Both the position numbers and the translations under genes were made by a program. The notes beneath the pieces were generated by a model. It was not told the origin of the DNA and did no database searches. It saw only the letters and a list, made by a program, of their open reading frames with translations. Of a stretch of DNA of 64,000 bases, positions 22,833-34,289 are shown one piece after another. The DNA is from Persicaria tinctoria (Eukaryota > Streptophyta > Magnoliopsida > Caryophyllales > Polygonaceae), in the NCBI GenBank assembly GCA_037127255.1, contig JBANSL010000010.1, forward strand, positions 30,520,120 through 30,584,119, written 5' to 3'. Each line of letters opens with the position of its first letter. Within the stretch, counting starts at the first letter, position 1.

Positions 22833-23284
22833 GTTTGAGTGCCGCGAGCTAGGGTTTCTCCGCGAGGGCTCTTCGACGAAGATCTCCGATCTAGAGCTCA
22901 TCCTTCATCAAGGACTCTAGACCTGAGGTTGAAGACGACGTCGAATATCAAGGCTCCAAGTCCCTTGAGTTTCTTGCGATTCCCGGCGATAGATCTGGCT
23001 TCCAACTGCCAAATCTGAGGGAGTTCTTCGTTTCTTCTCTTCTAGATCGTTTCTTCTCTTGCTTGCACCTTGTATCTGCTTGTTATGCTTGAATATGTAT
23101 TCTGCAACCATATATGTAATCGCTAAAAAGAACTAGTGTATTCCAGGCCTGAGTCTCTCCTTCTAGAGACTCTGCGGACGTAGAGTTTAACACTCGAATC
23201 GCGTAAACAAATCTTGTTGTGTTCTTTAGCTTTCTTTACTGATTCTCGCATGCGCTCTAGCCAGCATCTGGGTTTATACCAACA
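22330..23284 (+). mobile_element. LTR-like block, possibly a solo copia LTR
   Basis: The block contains a GA microsatellite (22,798-22,832), a leader-like 'cctagggttttccacac' and 'gatctccgatctagagc', and ends with GGTTTATACCAACA (23,271-23,284), typical of a copia LTR 3' end. The left border was not found and no target duplication was identified. No primer-binding site follows. It does not match the 3' LTR of the copia element just downstream, so it is probably a different family. Confidence 0.35.
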
Positions 23285-26200
23285 AAGCGAAATTGGGATC
23301 TATTACTGTAGTTATGTTAAACCTGATGAGGATAGTGATGATTTTGAGAAATGGAGTAAAGCTGATTAAATGGTGATGTGTTGGTTGATAAATTCGATGA
23401 AAAGCAAAATTGGAGAGCATGTCGAAAGAGTTGTGGGATGATATTAGGGGGAGGTTTTATGAGTCAAATGATCCACTCGTTTATTAATTGCGAAGGGAGC
23501 TGAGTAATCTGAAATCGGGAAATTTGTCTGTTACTGGATATTAGGGAAAACTCAAGAAAATATGGGGTGAATTGCATCTTCTTGATCCTCTTTTTGTGTG
23601 CAGCTGCGAAGGAATAATTAGTCATTGCATTTGTGCAATCTTGAAAAAGATTTTAGAGAGGGAAACCAAAGCCAAGGTTATGTAGTTTATGATGAGGCTC
23701 AATGATGGCTATGAGCGCCTCAGGTGTGTTGTTTATGGATCATATGCCTGGGATTAACAAAGTGTTTCAAATGGTAATTGTGCAAATTTAAAGACAAAAA
23801 GGGATTATTGTTGCTCAAACAAAGATGAATGCATTAGATATAAGAATAAATGGTCAAACTGATAGCTAGCAATGTTTTTGCTATGAATAAGTCATATAAG
23901 TCAAAGAATACAAATCAGAATAAGAGGGATTTCAAGAAAGCTCAGTATGATAGGCAATGGGACCGTTGCAAGAAGAAATGTCATACTAAGGACTATTGCT
24001 TTGAGCTTGTGGGCTATCCAGAATGGTTAATTTAAAGCGGCCAAGGATGGTGATAAAGAGAAATATGTGAATGGGAGGTTTGCTGCTAATATAGAGGGAC
24101 CTCAACTTGAGCATCAGTTTGAGCATCCTCTAGATCATGTAGAAGTGAAGCATGATCCAAGCATGATGAATGCAATATTTCATGAAGTCATGAAGATGAT
24201 AAAAGACAAGTCACAAATGGATGTTGACACATCAGTGAACCATGTGTCTGTCAACTTTATAGGTAATATGGGTCTTTTATACTTAGTTGGTGATCCTAAA
24301 AAGGATAAATTAGTGTGGATAGTTGATTCTAGAGCTACAGATCATATTGCATTTGATAAAAGTGTTTTCACCGAGTTAAAAACTTTGAATAAGTTGGTTT
24401 CTCTTTGTTTGCTTGATGGCATGACATTCTTAGTGAGGGAGTCAGGGACTGGTCATATCAAATGAATTGAGCTTGCATCATGTTTTATATGTCCCTTAAT
24501 TTCGTCACAATTTGATGTTTGTGTCAAAGATTCTTCGTGCTCGGAAGATGAGATTCAGTTCTGACGTACTCTCATGCTTATCACAAGACCTTATAACTAA
24601 GAATGCGGTTCATGCTCGGAAGATGAGATTCTTCGTGTTATTGATAAAAGAGAGGGAGGAGAATTGTATTTCCTGAAGGCTAAGCAAGTTGGTGTTATGG
24701 TTAATGTTCCTGATTGGATGATTACTGAAGAGGTAGAGTTGTGTTTGAAATTTTTTGCTAAACATGTTTAGAATGTTTGTAATAAAGTAGAGAATTTGAA
24801 TATTGTTCATGTCAGATTAGAGCATTTGTCTGTTTCTAAGATGAAGTACTTAGATGTTTATAATGGATATATATGATTTCTAGCTAGTTTTTCTATTGTT
24901 CTTGTGGGATGACAAAGCATCACAGATTGCAGTTTAATAGAAGTTAGTTCATTACTCATTTTCTTTTTCAATTGGTTCACATGGATGTTTGGGAACCTTA
25001 TAAAGTTGTTGAACTATGTGGGGCAAAATATTTTTTAACTATCCTTGATGATCATTCAAGGTTTGATTGGGTGTATTTGATACAGGATAAAGCACACGTG
25101 TACAAGGTGATTCACGCCTTTGTGAATTTGGTGGAAAATCAGTTTCACACCTCTATTAAGAACTAATAATGGGACAGAGTTCGCCTAGAAAGTTTGTACT
25201 GAGTTTTTTGTGGTTGGTACGTGGTAATCACCATTTTTTATGGTTACCGTACAATGCCAACCCTAATCAATAGACATGTCAAATTTGAAGAGCTTATATT
25301 TCCTTATAAGACTTCTCAGTCTGATTCTATGGATTCTCCACCCAGATCACAGTTGCCTCATCAGTGATTGGTGAATGTTTTTGTTGTGTTTTAACCTAGA
25401 AGTTATCAACAAGCTAAAGATAATATTCAATGACAATTAGCTAGGAAAGCTGAGATAGATGCTCTAGAAAAGAATCGGACTTGGTATGTTACAGAGTTGC
25501 CTCCAAGTAAAAAGGCCATTGGCTCTCGTTGCATTTATAAGATCAAGTACATGCCTAATGGGGAGATTGAGAGATTTAAAGCTCGGCTTGAGGCTAAAAG
25601 TTACAATCAAATCAAAGACAAGGATTATAATCAAACATTATCATCTGTGGCTAAGTTGTCAACAATTCGTGATATATTAGCACTTTTTGTTGCTAGAGAA
25701 TAGAAATTGCATCAGCTTGATGTGAACAATGTATTTTTACATGTGTTCCTTGAAGAAGAGATATACATGACTCCTCCTTCGGGCTACACGTACCAAAGCA
25801 TTTCCTGGTCAGGTTTGTCGATTAAATAGATCATTGTATGGCTTGAAGTAAGCTAGTAGGCAGTGGAACCTTGAGCTTACTAAGTTTTTGCTAAAGTTGG
25901 GTTATACTCGACCGATACGTGGTTACTCTATTCACTGAATTTGTTGGTGATTAGTTGATTGTGGCTTTAATTTATGTAGATGATATGTTAATCATGGGGA
26001 ATGATAGTGAATAAATTACACATACTAGCAAGCTCTTCACTCTGCATTTACAATCAAGGATCTTATTATTGCTCGTTATTTTCTAGTGATGGAGATTTCT
26101 AAATCATCTCAAGGAATTTTGTTGAATCAAAGAAAGTATATATTATATATTTTTAAGGATGCACACATGACAGAGTGTAAGATCACCTCTTTTTCTATGT

Positions 26201-27169
26201 AGAAAAGGGTCAAGCTTTCCATTTATGAAGGGGAACCTGTTAGTTCCCCTTAAAGTTATAGGAGACTTGTGGGTATGTTGTTGTATTTCACACTAACTAG
26301 ACCTGATATCATTTACAGTACACCAACTTAACCAATTTCTGCAAAATCCCCTTCAACCACATTGGAATGCCGCTATGTATCTGCTTTGATACTTTAAAAG
26401 GAGTTTCAATTCCCTTTTATTATATGTTGTTGTTTCAGATCTATAATTGAGAGCCTATAGTGATGTAGATTGGGGAAATAACCCTTATACAAGTCGGTCT
26501 CTATTTGGGTATTGTGTCTTCTTGGGATCTTCCTTAGTTTCCTAGAAATGGAAGAAGCAAAAGGTAGTTTCTAAGTCCTCTATAGAGAGTGAGTATAGGA
26601 GCATGTCATATGATGCAAGTGAGCTAATTTGGTTGCAAGGTATTCTTAGTGATTTGTATATTCTTGTGCCTACTCCTATTACCTTGTTATGTGACAACAA
26701 AGCTACACAAAGTTTGCTTTCCAATCCTGTGTTTCATGAGCGGAATAAGCATGTTCGCATTGATTATCACTTCATTAGAGAGCTTGTTCAACAGGACTTC
26801 ATAGTTCCTACTAATGTTTCCACTGTTCTTTAAATTGCTGATGTTATGACAAAGGCGCTTAGTGCTCATCAACATTATGTTTTGTGTTTCGAGCTTGGAC
26901 TTGTGCTTCCATCCACATGTCCAGCTTGAGGGGGTATGTAGAGTAGCATCACACAACCAGCGAGAAGGGTAGTTTGGTCATTTTGGGTGTTCATAAGTTT
27001 GTTGCAAAGTTTGTTAGAACTGTAGCCGGATAGAAGATAGTATAAATAGGCGTTTCTGTACTTAGCACAAATTAATTCTTGATTTCTTTAATTTTTCCTT
27101 TCATTCTCAATATGAGAGTTGGTTAGCTGCTTTCATTTTATGCGTTTTTCGTTCTTGATTCCCTCTTCA
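23285..27169 (+). mobile_element. Degenerate Ty1/copia element, 5' LTR missing
   Basis: Plus-strand copia proteins can be followed through many stops and frameshifts. Gag lies at about 23.29-23.76 kb (KPDEDSDDFEKWSKAD ... ELWDDIRGRFYE). A zinc knuckle follows at about 23.94-24.03 kb (RCKKKCHTKDYCFELVGYPEW). Protease is at about 24.30 kb, where the usual DSG reads DSR. Integrase starts at about 24.97 kb (HMDVWEPYKV ... LDDHSRFDWVY). RT is at about 25.49-26.04 kb and includes YVDDMLIMG near 25,975. RNase H is at about 26.45-26.86 kb (LLCDNKATQSL ... HVRIDYHFIRE). The element ends in a polypurine tract and a 3' LTR. It is old and inactive. Confidence 0.85.
26937..27169 (+). repeat. 3' LTR of the degenerate copia element
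   Basis: After the polypurine tract GCTTGAGGGGG (26,924-26,934) a 233-bp block runs from TGTAGAGTAG to CCCTCTTCA. It has a TATA box TATAAATA at 27,041-27,048, and TG/CA ends. No partner LTR was found upstream. Confidence 0.65.
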
Positions 27170-28970
27170 GGATAAGAATATATGCTCAATGTAAGTTGAT
27201 AATTAATATTAATAAAGAACTTACTTTCAAGTTAATTATATATCTTGGAAAAATAACTTAATTTCAAGTTAATTCTATATCTGGGGAAAAACTCGTAATA
27301 AATAAACTTATTTATCTGTTAATAGTATTTTCCAAACATATATAGTCAATCGTGTGAGCAACCTTAACCTCATATATGGTTTATTGCAATATTTTTTTAC
27401 TGAAAATAAACTAGGGAAATTATGCATTAAAATTTTAAATGCATCGCTATTTGTAAATCCACATATTAATGGAATATTAAAAGGATGTTTATTAGCTTCT
27501 CTCTAAGAGAGAGCTTCTCTCTCTAAAAAATAAAAACCCAAGATACATTTCACCTTAACAATCAATCCCACCACCACCAGTCCACCACACTCAGCACCCA
27601 CCACCACCAACAACAAAAACATCCGGGGAACAACCGAGATGTATCAATCTCAAAACCAAAAATTAATTTTGGTAAAAATTAATTAATATTTGGGTAATCC
27701 TGCATACCATCACCACCAATCCGTGACCAACAATGGGATGATCTCCTCACCACAATCACTACCTTCTGTTGCAAATATTTCATTTCAACTGATCTCCGTT
27801 GGTGGTCCTCGCCAGCTCCTCCTTTGGTGCCGGTGATCCTCCGTTCGTCCACATCCCAGATCCCCTTTTGTCCTGGTCTTGTGCTTGTCCGGGTGCCCTT
27901 CGTTCACCGACTCGATGGTAAACTAGAAGGTCTTCCTTTCCATTTCTCTATGGATGCAAACACCAAAGGAAATCAAAATCTCCACAGTTAGTACAACATT
28001 GCCTATTTAGTAGGATTAACTACACAAAATCATCCGTCATCATCAAAATCGCAGTAAACCACTTAATTATTCATTCTTTCCTAACAATGAACTTTAAAAC
28101 CAAATCCTTTCAAACAAGAAGACGAATCACCATTGCGCGCTTCTTAATTCTCACTATTAGAGGACAATTTTTATCCAACTTTTCGGCTAGGGTTTAAACA
28201 GATACTAGATCTACTCAATCCAATTTAGGGAATTGTAAGAGAAAAATCCATGGGATTAATACAGTAAAGAGGTAGGGTTCAGTGTTTGATCTAAATCGAA
28301 ACGTTGGGAAAAACATAATTCTAATTCCAATGAGTACATAATACAATGGATTTGCAAACCTGATCCACCACCCAATAACCACCGTCCGACGACTCAGGCT
28401 CTATTTCTCCACCCTCCGTGGCCGGATCACCGGAGTCATCGTCACCAGTCACCACAACTCTCCCCACCACCTTAACTTTCAGATCTGCTGAACTTCTCCT
28501 CGAGTCTTGGTCTGGTCCCCCCTGTCGGCGTTGCTTTATGCCTCGACTCCATCTCCCTAACCTACTTTCGATCATCCTTCGATTTCACCCTCTGACTGAC
28601 TGCCCGAATTTGGCCTGGTTTTGCCTTCCAGATCCACCTTAAAACCTTAATCTTCGGTCCCTTCTGTGGCCTACCTTCAGCTCGATGGTCGCCGACTCTC
28701 TGTTCATCGTCGGTTACCTTACTCCTGATGTTCGCTGAATTTGCCATGTTTAATATTAATATTTATATCAATTTTTGTATACATTTCATATTTCCGAGTT
28801 AGATTTATACAGAATCTGTGTAGTTTATGCTTATTTTTCAAATATGGATATCTACACCAGTTCTTGTTTAATTTCGCAAAAATCGAGACATTTTACAAGC
28901 AAATCGGAGAAGAGAAGAAAGCTGATCATTCCAATCGATAATGAGTAGAGATGCTCAATATTGAGTAGAC
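27170..28970. other. Unassigned interval
   Basis: AT-rich sequence followed by a CT-rich stretch (27.7-28.7 kb). Around 27,496-27,530 a dyad AGCTTCTCTCTAAGAGAGAGCT is followed by a further repeat arm. ORFs at 28.3-28.75 kb are low-complexity and not supported as genes. Confidence 0.4.
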
Positions 28971-28984
28971 CAGAGCCCCAGAAG

Positions 28985-29190
28985 TCGAGTGCCCAAAGAC
29001 TAGAAACCGACCAGAAGAAGGAGGTCGACGTCGACTACTTTGGTCGATGTCGAGTGAGACACTTAGTCGATTTCCACCTCTGAAGCCGAGATCGAGTGAA
29101 GCTGAAAAGACTAGTCGACGTCGACTACTTTGGTCGATGTCGAGTAACCACCAGGAACAATCCTAGTCGATTTTGAGCTTGAGTCCGAGT
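28985..29190. repeat. TCGAC-word repeat related to the 6-8 kb insertion
   Basis: The phrase 'gtcgacgtcgactactttgg' occurs at about 29,024 and 29,113, followed each time by 'tcgatgtcgagt'. The word usage resembles the non-coding insertion at 6.04-8.24 kb, suggesting a fragment of the same or a related family. Confidence 0.45.
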
Positions 29191-29317
29191 GGAGGCTTTG
29201 CTTGCATTGGAAGTGACGAGATTTTTATCACTTGGAAGATACTTATCTACATTAGTAATTCTCACTTTTACCTAAGAGGAATTTAATTGTTTCCATTTAT
29301 TTATTTATCAATGTTTA

Positions 29318-29440
29318 ATCGGAAATTTCGCATGGTACACCTGTGGTATTGCGTATTTCGCACGGTGTATAAAACTTTTGCTAAATTCGCATGGTACCCC
29401 TAAGGTTTGTATCAATTTCACGTCGTGCCCCTGGTGAGTT
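29318..29440. repeat. Mutator-like terminal repeat, unpaired
   Basis: Degenerate internal repeats of the type 'tttcgcatggtacacctgtgg' and 'attcgcatggtacccctaagg' resemble the subrepeated termini of plant Mutator-like elements. No inverted partner was found in the window, so the element is truncated or the call is wrong. Confidence 0.3.
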
Positions 29441-29459
29441 AATTGTAACAGATCTCTCA

Positions 29460-30990
29460 ATCCTCCGTTAACCCATTTCCCATCTACGCACACATTGACA
29501 TCGAAGGGAAGAGAGGAGAGAAGGGGATCGGAGAGGGCAATCACCGTTGAACCACCACTGACGGTGACATCAGCCAGGCCACCGTAGGAAAACCAGAACC
29601 CGACACCGCCCTTTGGCACTGGAGAAGAGGGCTCGACCTAGAGGAGAAGTCGATCCCAACGCCGTGCTTCGAAGCTTCTTGCCGGAGGAGAAGGAGAAGG
29701 CACATCCGACCTAGAATCGTTGACACCGGTGCCGGAGCTGTCGCTAGGGGAGGCGCCGCTCAAACTAAAAGGTTGAAGGTAGGTCGTAGTTAGACAACGA
29801 TTTCTCATTAGGGTTTGTTGAATCAAAACTGCAATTTCTACCGATTAGGGATTCGAGTGTGAAACATTGATTTGGTTGGCCTCTTTGTGAAATTTATGGT
29901 TCGAGTGTGAGATGATTAGGTATTTGTGTTTGCAATTTTCATTTGGTATTGTTGAAATTCAACATAAACATTGATTAGGGGTTGTGGAACATCAATAGAG
30001 ACTTTAATTAGGGATTTTGTATTTGTGTTTGCAATTTTCATTTTTTGTTGCAATATTAGTTTGAGTATGAGGGTGAATCAACTATAGGGTGAGAGGATGG
30101 TTGAAATTTAAAAGAAACTTTGATTAGGGATTGTGTGAATCAACTTTGGTTTCTCTTTGTGAAATTGGGTGTGAATTATTGAGTTTGTGTGACAGATTGG
30201 TTTTTTCAATTCTTATTATAGTGAACTAATTAGAGTGTTAGGGTTTGCTAAGTTGTTGCTTTTGTAATCCAGATTATATCTCAGTTTTGCTGAATTATTT
30301 AGTGTTATTATATGATGGTTAGACATTGAGTTTAGTGATTGTTACACTTTTTTTTTACAGTGGGTAAGAAGTAGACCGACAAAGCGATCTTGAAGCCATC
30401 AACAGATGGCTTGGATGACCCTACGCAGAGGGTTGCTAATCAAAAAAAGAAAAAATTAGCTAAGATTACAATTACAAAAATTTAGTATTAAAAATGTCTA
30501 GAAAATTAAACCCTAGTTTCTTCATATAAAAAATTGGAGCCGTTGATTCTTGATTCCGTTCTTGTAGCTTGAAAAGCGATGATGATTGTAGATTTGGCTC
30601 AGCAGTATTATTGCATGTGGTGGCTCGGCTTCGAAAACTTGAGATTTGAGGTTGCACAACCATTTTCATAGAATTAAGGTGGTGATGATATCGGATCTAT
30701 ACCTAAGGGTAATAAATCTGAGCACCATCAACTAGCTATTTTGGGTTTTTACAATTTTGTGGGTTTATTAATTTTGGAAGAAGAGGGGAGGTGGCGGAAG
30801 AAAGAAGATGGTAGTGGGAGGTGGTGATCGGGGTGGTGGGAAGTGGTGGTAAGTTTGGTGTTTCTCGGGTGGTTTGAGATTTAAAGTTTCTCGAATGGTT
30901 TGAGATCTAAAAGTTTTCGGGTGGAGACCAATGGTGGTGAAATTAGGCGAGGGAGGGGAGCGACAACGAGGTGGGAGGCAGCACAGATTG
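29460..30990. other. Unassigned interval
   Basis: It contains a CT/GA-rich stretch at 29.5-29.8 kb, repeated 'gattagggattttgtatttg' phrases at 29.83-30.13 kb, and a splice-acceptor-like tract at 30,350-30,361. I cannot support a gene. Confidence 0.35.
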
Positions 30991-31029
30991 CGGAGACTCC
31001 GTGGTAGGAGTCTACAACAGACTCAAACC

Positions 31030-31142
31030 TGTGGCGGACTGGTGGAGATGGTGGCGGTAGCAGTGGCCGGACTGGAGGAGATTGTGGCGATGGCGGTGGT
31101 CGAACTGGTGGAGATGGTGCCGATGGCGGTGGTCGGACTGGG
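31030..31142. repeat. 33-bp minisatellite
   Basis: Three to three and a half copies of a 33-bp unit (core CGGACTGGTGGAGATGGTGG) lie in tandem. The period keeps frame and gives Pro-rich peptides on the minus strand, but nothing indicates a real protein. Confidence 0.7.
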
Positions 31143-31364
31143 CTGCCCTTGAACCCGCAAGAGCCGGCAGGTTTGAAGGGGAGGAGCTCGTGCACCAAGG
31201 CTGAGGAGGAAGCCCATAGTTTTGGGTAGTGGTTTTTAGTGATTGTTACACTTGATAATAGACTGGTGCACTCTCCATCAATTTATGAAAACTTTCTGGT
31301 TGGGATTTGTGTTCAACAAGTGATTCTTTTATTTCATTCCTGGCTGGGACTTATTTCATTTAGT

Positions 31365-31435
31365 TTGCATATTAGCTCAAATGGAAGAGCAATGTGCTTA
31401 GACACAACAATGTGGGTTCAAATCCCACATAGGCT
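31365..31435 (+). repeat. tRNA-like sequence, left arm of an inverted pair
   Basis: It contains a Pol III A-box-like TTAGCTCAAATGG (31,372-31,384) and a B box GGTTCAAATCC (31,415-31,425) inside a T-arm hairpin GTGGG/CCCAC. The D arm (AGCTC/GAGC) is only partly paired and the anticodon stem does not pair properly. It is therefore tRNA-derived rather than a working tRNA. The sequence reappears inverted at 31,618-31,686. Confidence 0.6.
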
Positions 31436-31617
31436 GCTCATAGTCTACATGTTATTTATGCTCCTTGATAATTTTTTGAGGTTTTTTCTCTCGAAAATAA
31501 GTGGTTAACATGACTTTTATACAAGGATGGCATGTTTTCTTCTTTTGTTTTTGTGCATATAAAGAGAATGAATGGCTTCACGATTCCCATATAGTTTGCC
31601 TATAAGATCATGTTAGC

Positions 31618-31686
31618 CTATGTGGGAATCGAACCCACATCTTTGTGCATAAGCACATGGCTCTACCAATGAGCTAATAGGCTTAA
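31618..31686 (-). repeat. tRNA-like sequence, right arm of an inverted pair
   Basis: On the minus strand it reads GCCTATTAGCTCATTGGTAG and ends GGGTTCGATTCCCACATAGG. The D arm GCTC/GAGC and the T arm are intact, and A and B boxes are near consensus. The anticodon stem is faulty: the natural hairpin there (TGTGC TTAT GCACA) has a four-base loop. A working tRNA gene is unlikely. Confidence 0.6.
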
Positions 31687-31690
31687 TGAC

Positions 31691-31955
31691 AAGAAAAAAA
31701 CATCATCAAATTAGTTAGATTGGTGAAATGCTTCACAAGCTAATTGGTTACTGTTGTAACAAAAACCAGTTATATTGGTGACTTTACAAACTCCGAAAAT
31801 AAAAAAAGCTTACCTCGGTTGGATAGAACATATAGTAATAATCACATCTATAAATAGCACATTGTAACAAATTCATAACAGAAAAAGGTTGAATTGAAAC
31901 ATTAGTAATGAACAGATTGTGAGCTATTATGACCAGGATAGATCAACTCCAATTG
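31691..31955. other. AT-rich interval before the gypsy element
   Basis: No LTR, primer-binding site or gene is recognised. The 5' LTR of the gypsy element would be expected here or upstream and is not seen. Confidence 0.4.
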
Positions 31956-31959
31956 GAAA

Positions 31960-33794
31960 ATGGCAATTCATCTGCCAGATGAAGCTGGAATCAGTAAGGA
32001 GGTCATCATTAGCTTCCTATTTCCTTGTCAATTTCAGCCCATAGAGCTCATTCACAGAGAAGTACGGAGTCTCCGATTGTACAAGATCAACGCTCCCACG
32101 AAAGGGTATTTCTTTGCAAGCCATATAGCTAATTTAGTAGTCCTTTCTGACACCAGTAAACCTCTCAATCCAGTACTTCAACAACAACTAGATAGCCAAT
32201 TCAATACAAGAAAATATCGGAATCTTCCAATTGCATGTAACATGAATGCTTTGCAAGGACTTACTCCATTCAATTCAGTTACTCCCTTCAATTCGCTGAG
32301 GAATTCGGAAACCACCACCACGATGCCGAGGAAACTGACGACATCAACCTCAACAATCCCCCCAACGAAGAAGCTCAGCCTCACCATGATAAGAATATCC
32401 CTCAACAATCTCCCTGGGACGCAACTCAGCCTCCATCATTTCCCCCCTATGGAATGCGGGGTGGCTACCCCCCGTACCCATACTTCGCGGGTGCCTACCC
32501 CCAGAATCTATATTATGGCCAGCAAGAAAATGGAGTGCCACTCTAGCGCGATCCCCGTACTTACTATTAGCAGCAGGGCCCCGTGCTTACAACCGTCACC
32601 ACTTCCCCAACCCTGCTGACTACCCTCTCAATCCGGGTTTCAAACACAATGGCAACAACGTCGATAAAAAGGCTCACGACTAAGACATTAGGGACGTATC
32701 ATCGCACTCCAACTCCCCAGGGGCCCCGGGCCTAGTTCACCAAAGGGAGCCTGCTTTCCCGTCTTCCTTTTGCAAAGAGATACGAGAAGCACTGGTTCCT
32801 AAGAGATGGAGGGACGCGACCATCACCAAGTACAAAGGCGACACTGACCCTAATGATCACTTAAACCAGTTTACAACGTCAATGGGGATGAATGAAGACC
32901 ATGATGCTATGTTCTGTCGGTCGTTTCCATCCACGCTGAGCGGTTTGGCTTTGACGTGGTTCAGCAATCTGCCTCGATCTTCCATCAGCAGCTTTGCACA
33001 GCTGTCGAGCACGTTTGTCGCCTATTTTGGTAGTGCCCGTACAAGGAAGCTAAAAATGCTTGACCTAAATTCCATCAAGCAGGGATCATCTAGATCTTTA
33101 GGGAGTTTCTTTAACAGATTTACTAACATGATGGTACTGATCCCAAAGTTTAATAAAGAATCTGCAAGCACCATATTAATGGGCAACCTGATCGAAGGAG
33201 ATTTCAAGATCTGCTTATTTCGAAAAAATCTGGAAAACTATGACGATTTTTGGAAGGTCGTCATAAGGCAAATCCATGTTGTAGAGGCCGCCAGTTCCAG
33301 CTCGCGACCCATTGAGACTAAGCCTTCTTTCTACCACAAAGCTCCCAACAAGTATCGTGGGAGGATAGGGTTCGATAATTAGCAACGCAACCACCCTCAA
33401 TGGCAGTGCCCCGTCGCCCCACCACAACCTCCCCGTCAAGAAGTACAGTACAATCAACGAACTGGACCAAGCCCGCATGATGCCCCGACAAATAAAATGA
33501 TGGCTCACCTCGACTAGATCTCACCCCCCCCCCCCCCCCCCCGTTTATGGGGTTCCACATGCTCTCCCTCAAAAAGAAGTTCCTTTACAAATATGTGCCC
33601 CACTAGTGAATCTCAACCAGCATGTCGCGACACCACAACAATACAACCCTCCTGTGACCCCTCCTCGACAATACAGGCTTCCTCTTGCCCCACCCCGGCC
33701 GTACAATCCCGCATATGCAGCTAGGGGAAGAGGAAGGGGGACTTACCCCCAAGGCAGAGGAGGAAGGAACGGAAACAGAGGAGGAGGGTATTGA
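31960..33794 (+). pseudogene. Gypsy gag, broken into several frames
   Basis: An N-terminal part of unknown origin (MAIHLPDEAGISKEV) is followed, after frame changes, by a Pro/Tyr-rich stretch. The retrotransposon Gag core starts near 32.77 kb (KRWRDATITKYKGDTDPNDH) and continues through LSGLALTWFSNLP and FLGSFFNRF-like motifs (LGSFFNRFTNMM). It stops at a TAG near 33,380. The frame reopens after a run of 19 C (33,524-33,542) and ends in an RGG-rich tail (GRGRGTYPQGRGG) at 33,794, which may bind RNA in place of a zinc knuckle. The C run could also be an assembly weakness. Confidence 0.75.
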
Positions 33795-34064
33795 CCTCCA
33801 CCGAGGGACACGAGGAATGCCCCTGAAGCAAGGTCCTCATCAAACCGGCCTAAACGTTCCAACAGGGACCACTGGAACCCGCCCTCCCTAGATGGATGCA
33901 TTAACACCATTGCGGGGGGACCCACTTCATCTGGCACCAGTAAGCAGGAGAGGAAAAACAGTGAAAGAGAGGCCAGATGACCCCCCTCCAAAGCCAGCGT
34001 TAGACAAGCATCCACTGGGCACGCGATACTAAGTTTTTCTGTTTATGACACTCGCAACCTCGGG

Positions 34065-34262
34065 ATGCCACATTCAGATCCGATGGTCATTCATGTGCAG
34101 CTAGGGACCAAAACAGTTAAGCGAGTGATGATAGACACCGGATCGTCGGTGGACGTCCTCTACTGGAACGCCTTTGAGCAACTTGGAATCGCGGAAAGCG
34201 CTTTGCGTCGATACTCAGGAAAGCTGGTCTCCTTCTCAGGAGATGAAGTTGAGGTAGATTGA
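34065..34262 (+). pseudogene. Gypsy aspartic protease
   Basis: The frame contains IDTGSSVDVLYWNAF, the active-site DTG of retropepsins, followed by the flap region (YSGKLVSFSG). It ends at a TGA (34,260-34,262) where homology would normally continue into the linker; the downstream part appears in the next frame (MIEFTVVRLPSIYNAIMG). Confidence 0.85.
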
Positions 34263-34289
34263 ACCGTCGAGTTCGCCTTAACACTAGGG

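Noticed and set aside
22330..23284. 5' LTR of the copia element at 23.3-27.2 kb
   Set aside because: It shows no similarity to that element's 3' LTR (26,937-27,169) and no primer-binding site follows it.
23316..23350. Hammerhead-ribozyme-like CTGATGA ... GAAA
   Set aside because: No stem II pairing between the two motifs, and the sequence is copia gag coding (KPDEDSDDFEKW).
31365..31686. Two functional tRNA genes
   Set aside because: T and D arms look right but neither copy forms a proper anticodon stem with a seven-base loop; the inverted arrangement suggests a tRNA-derived repeat.
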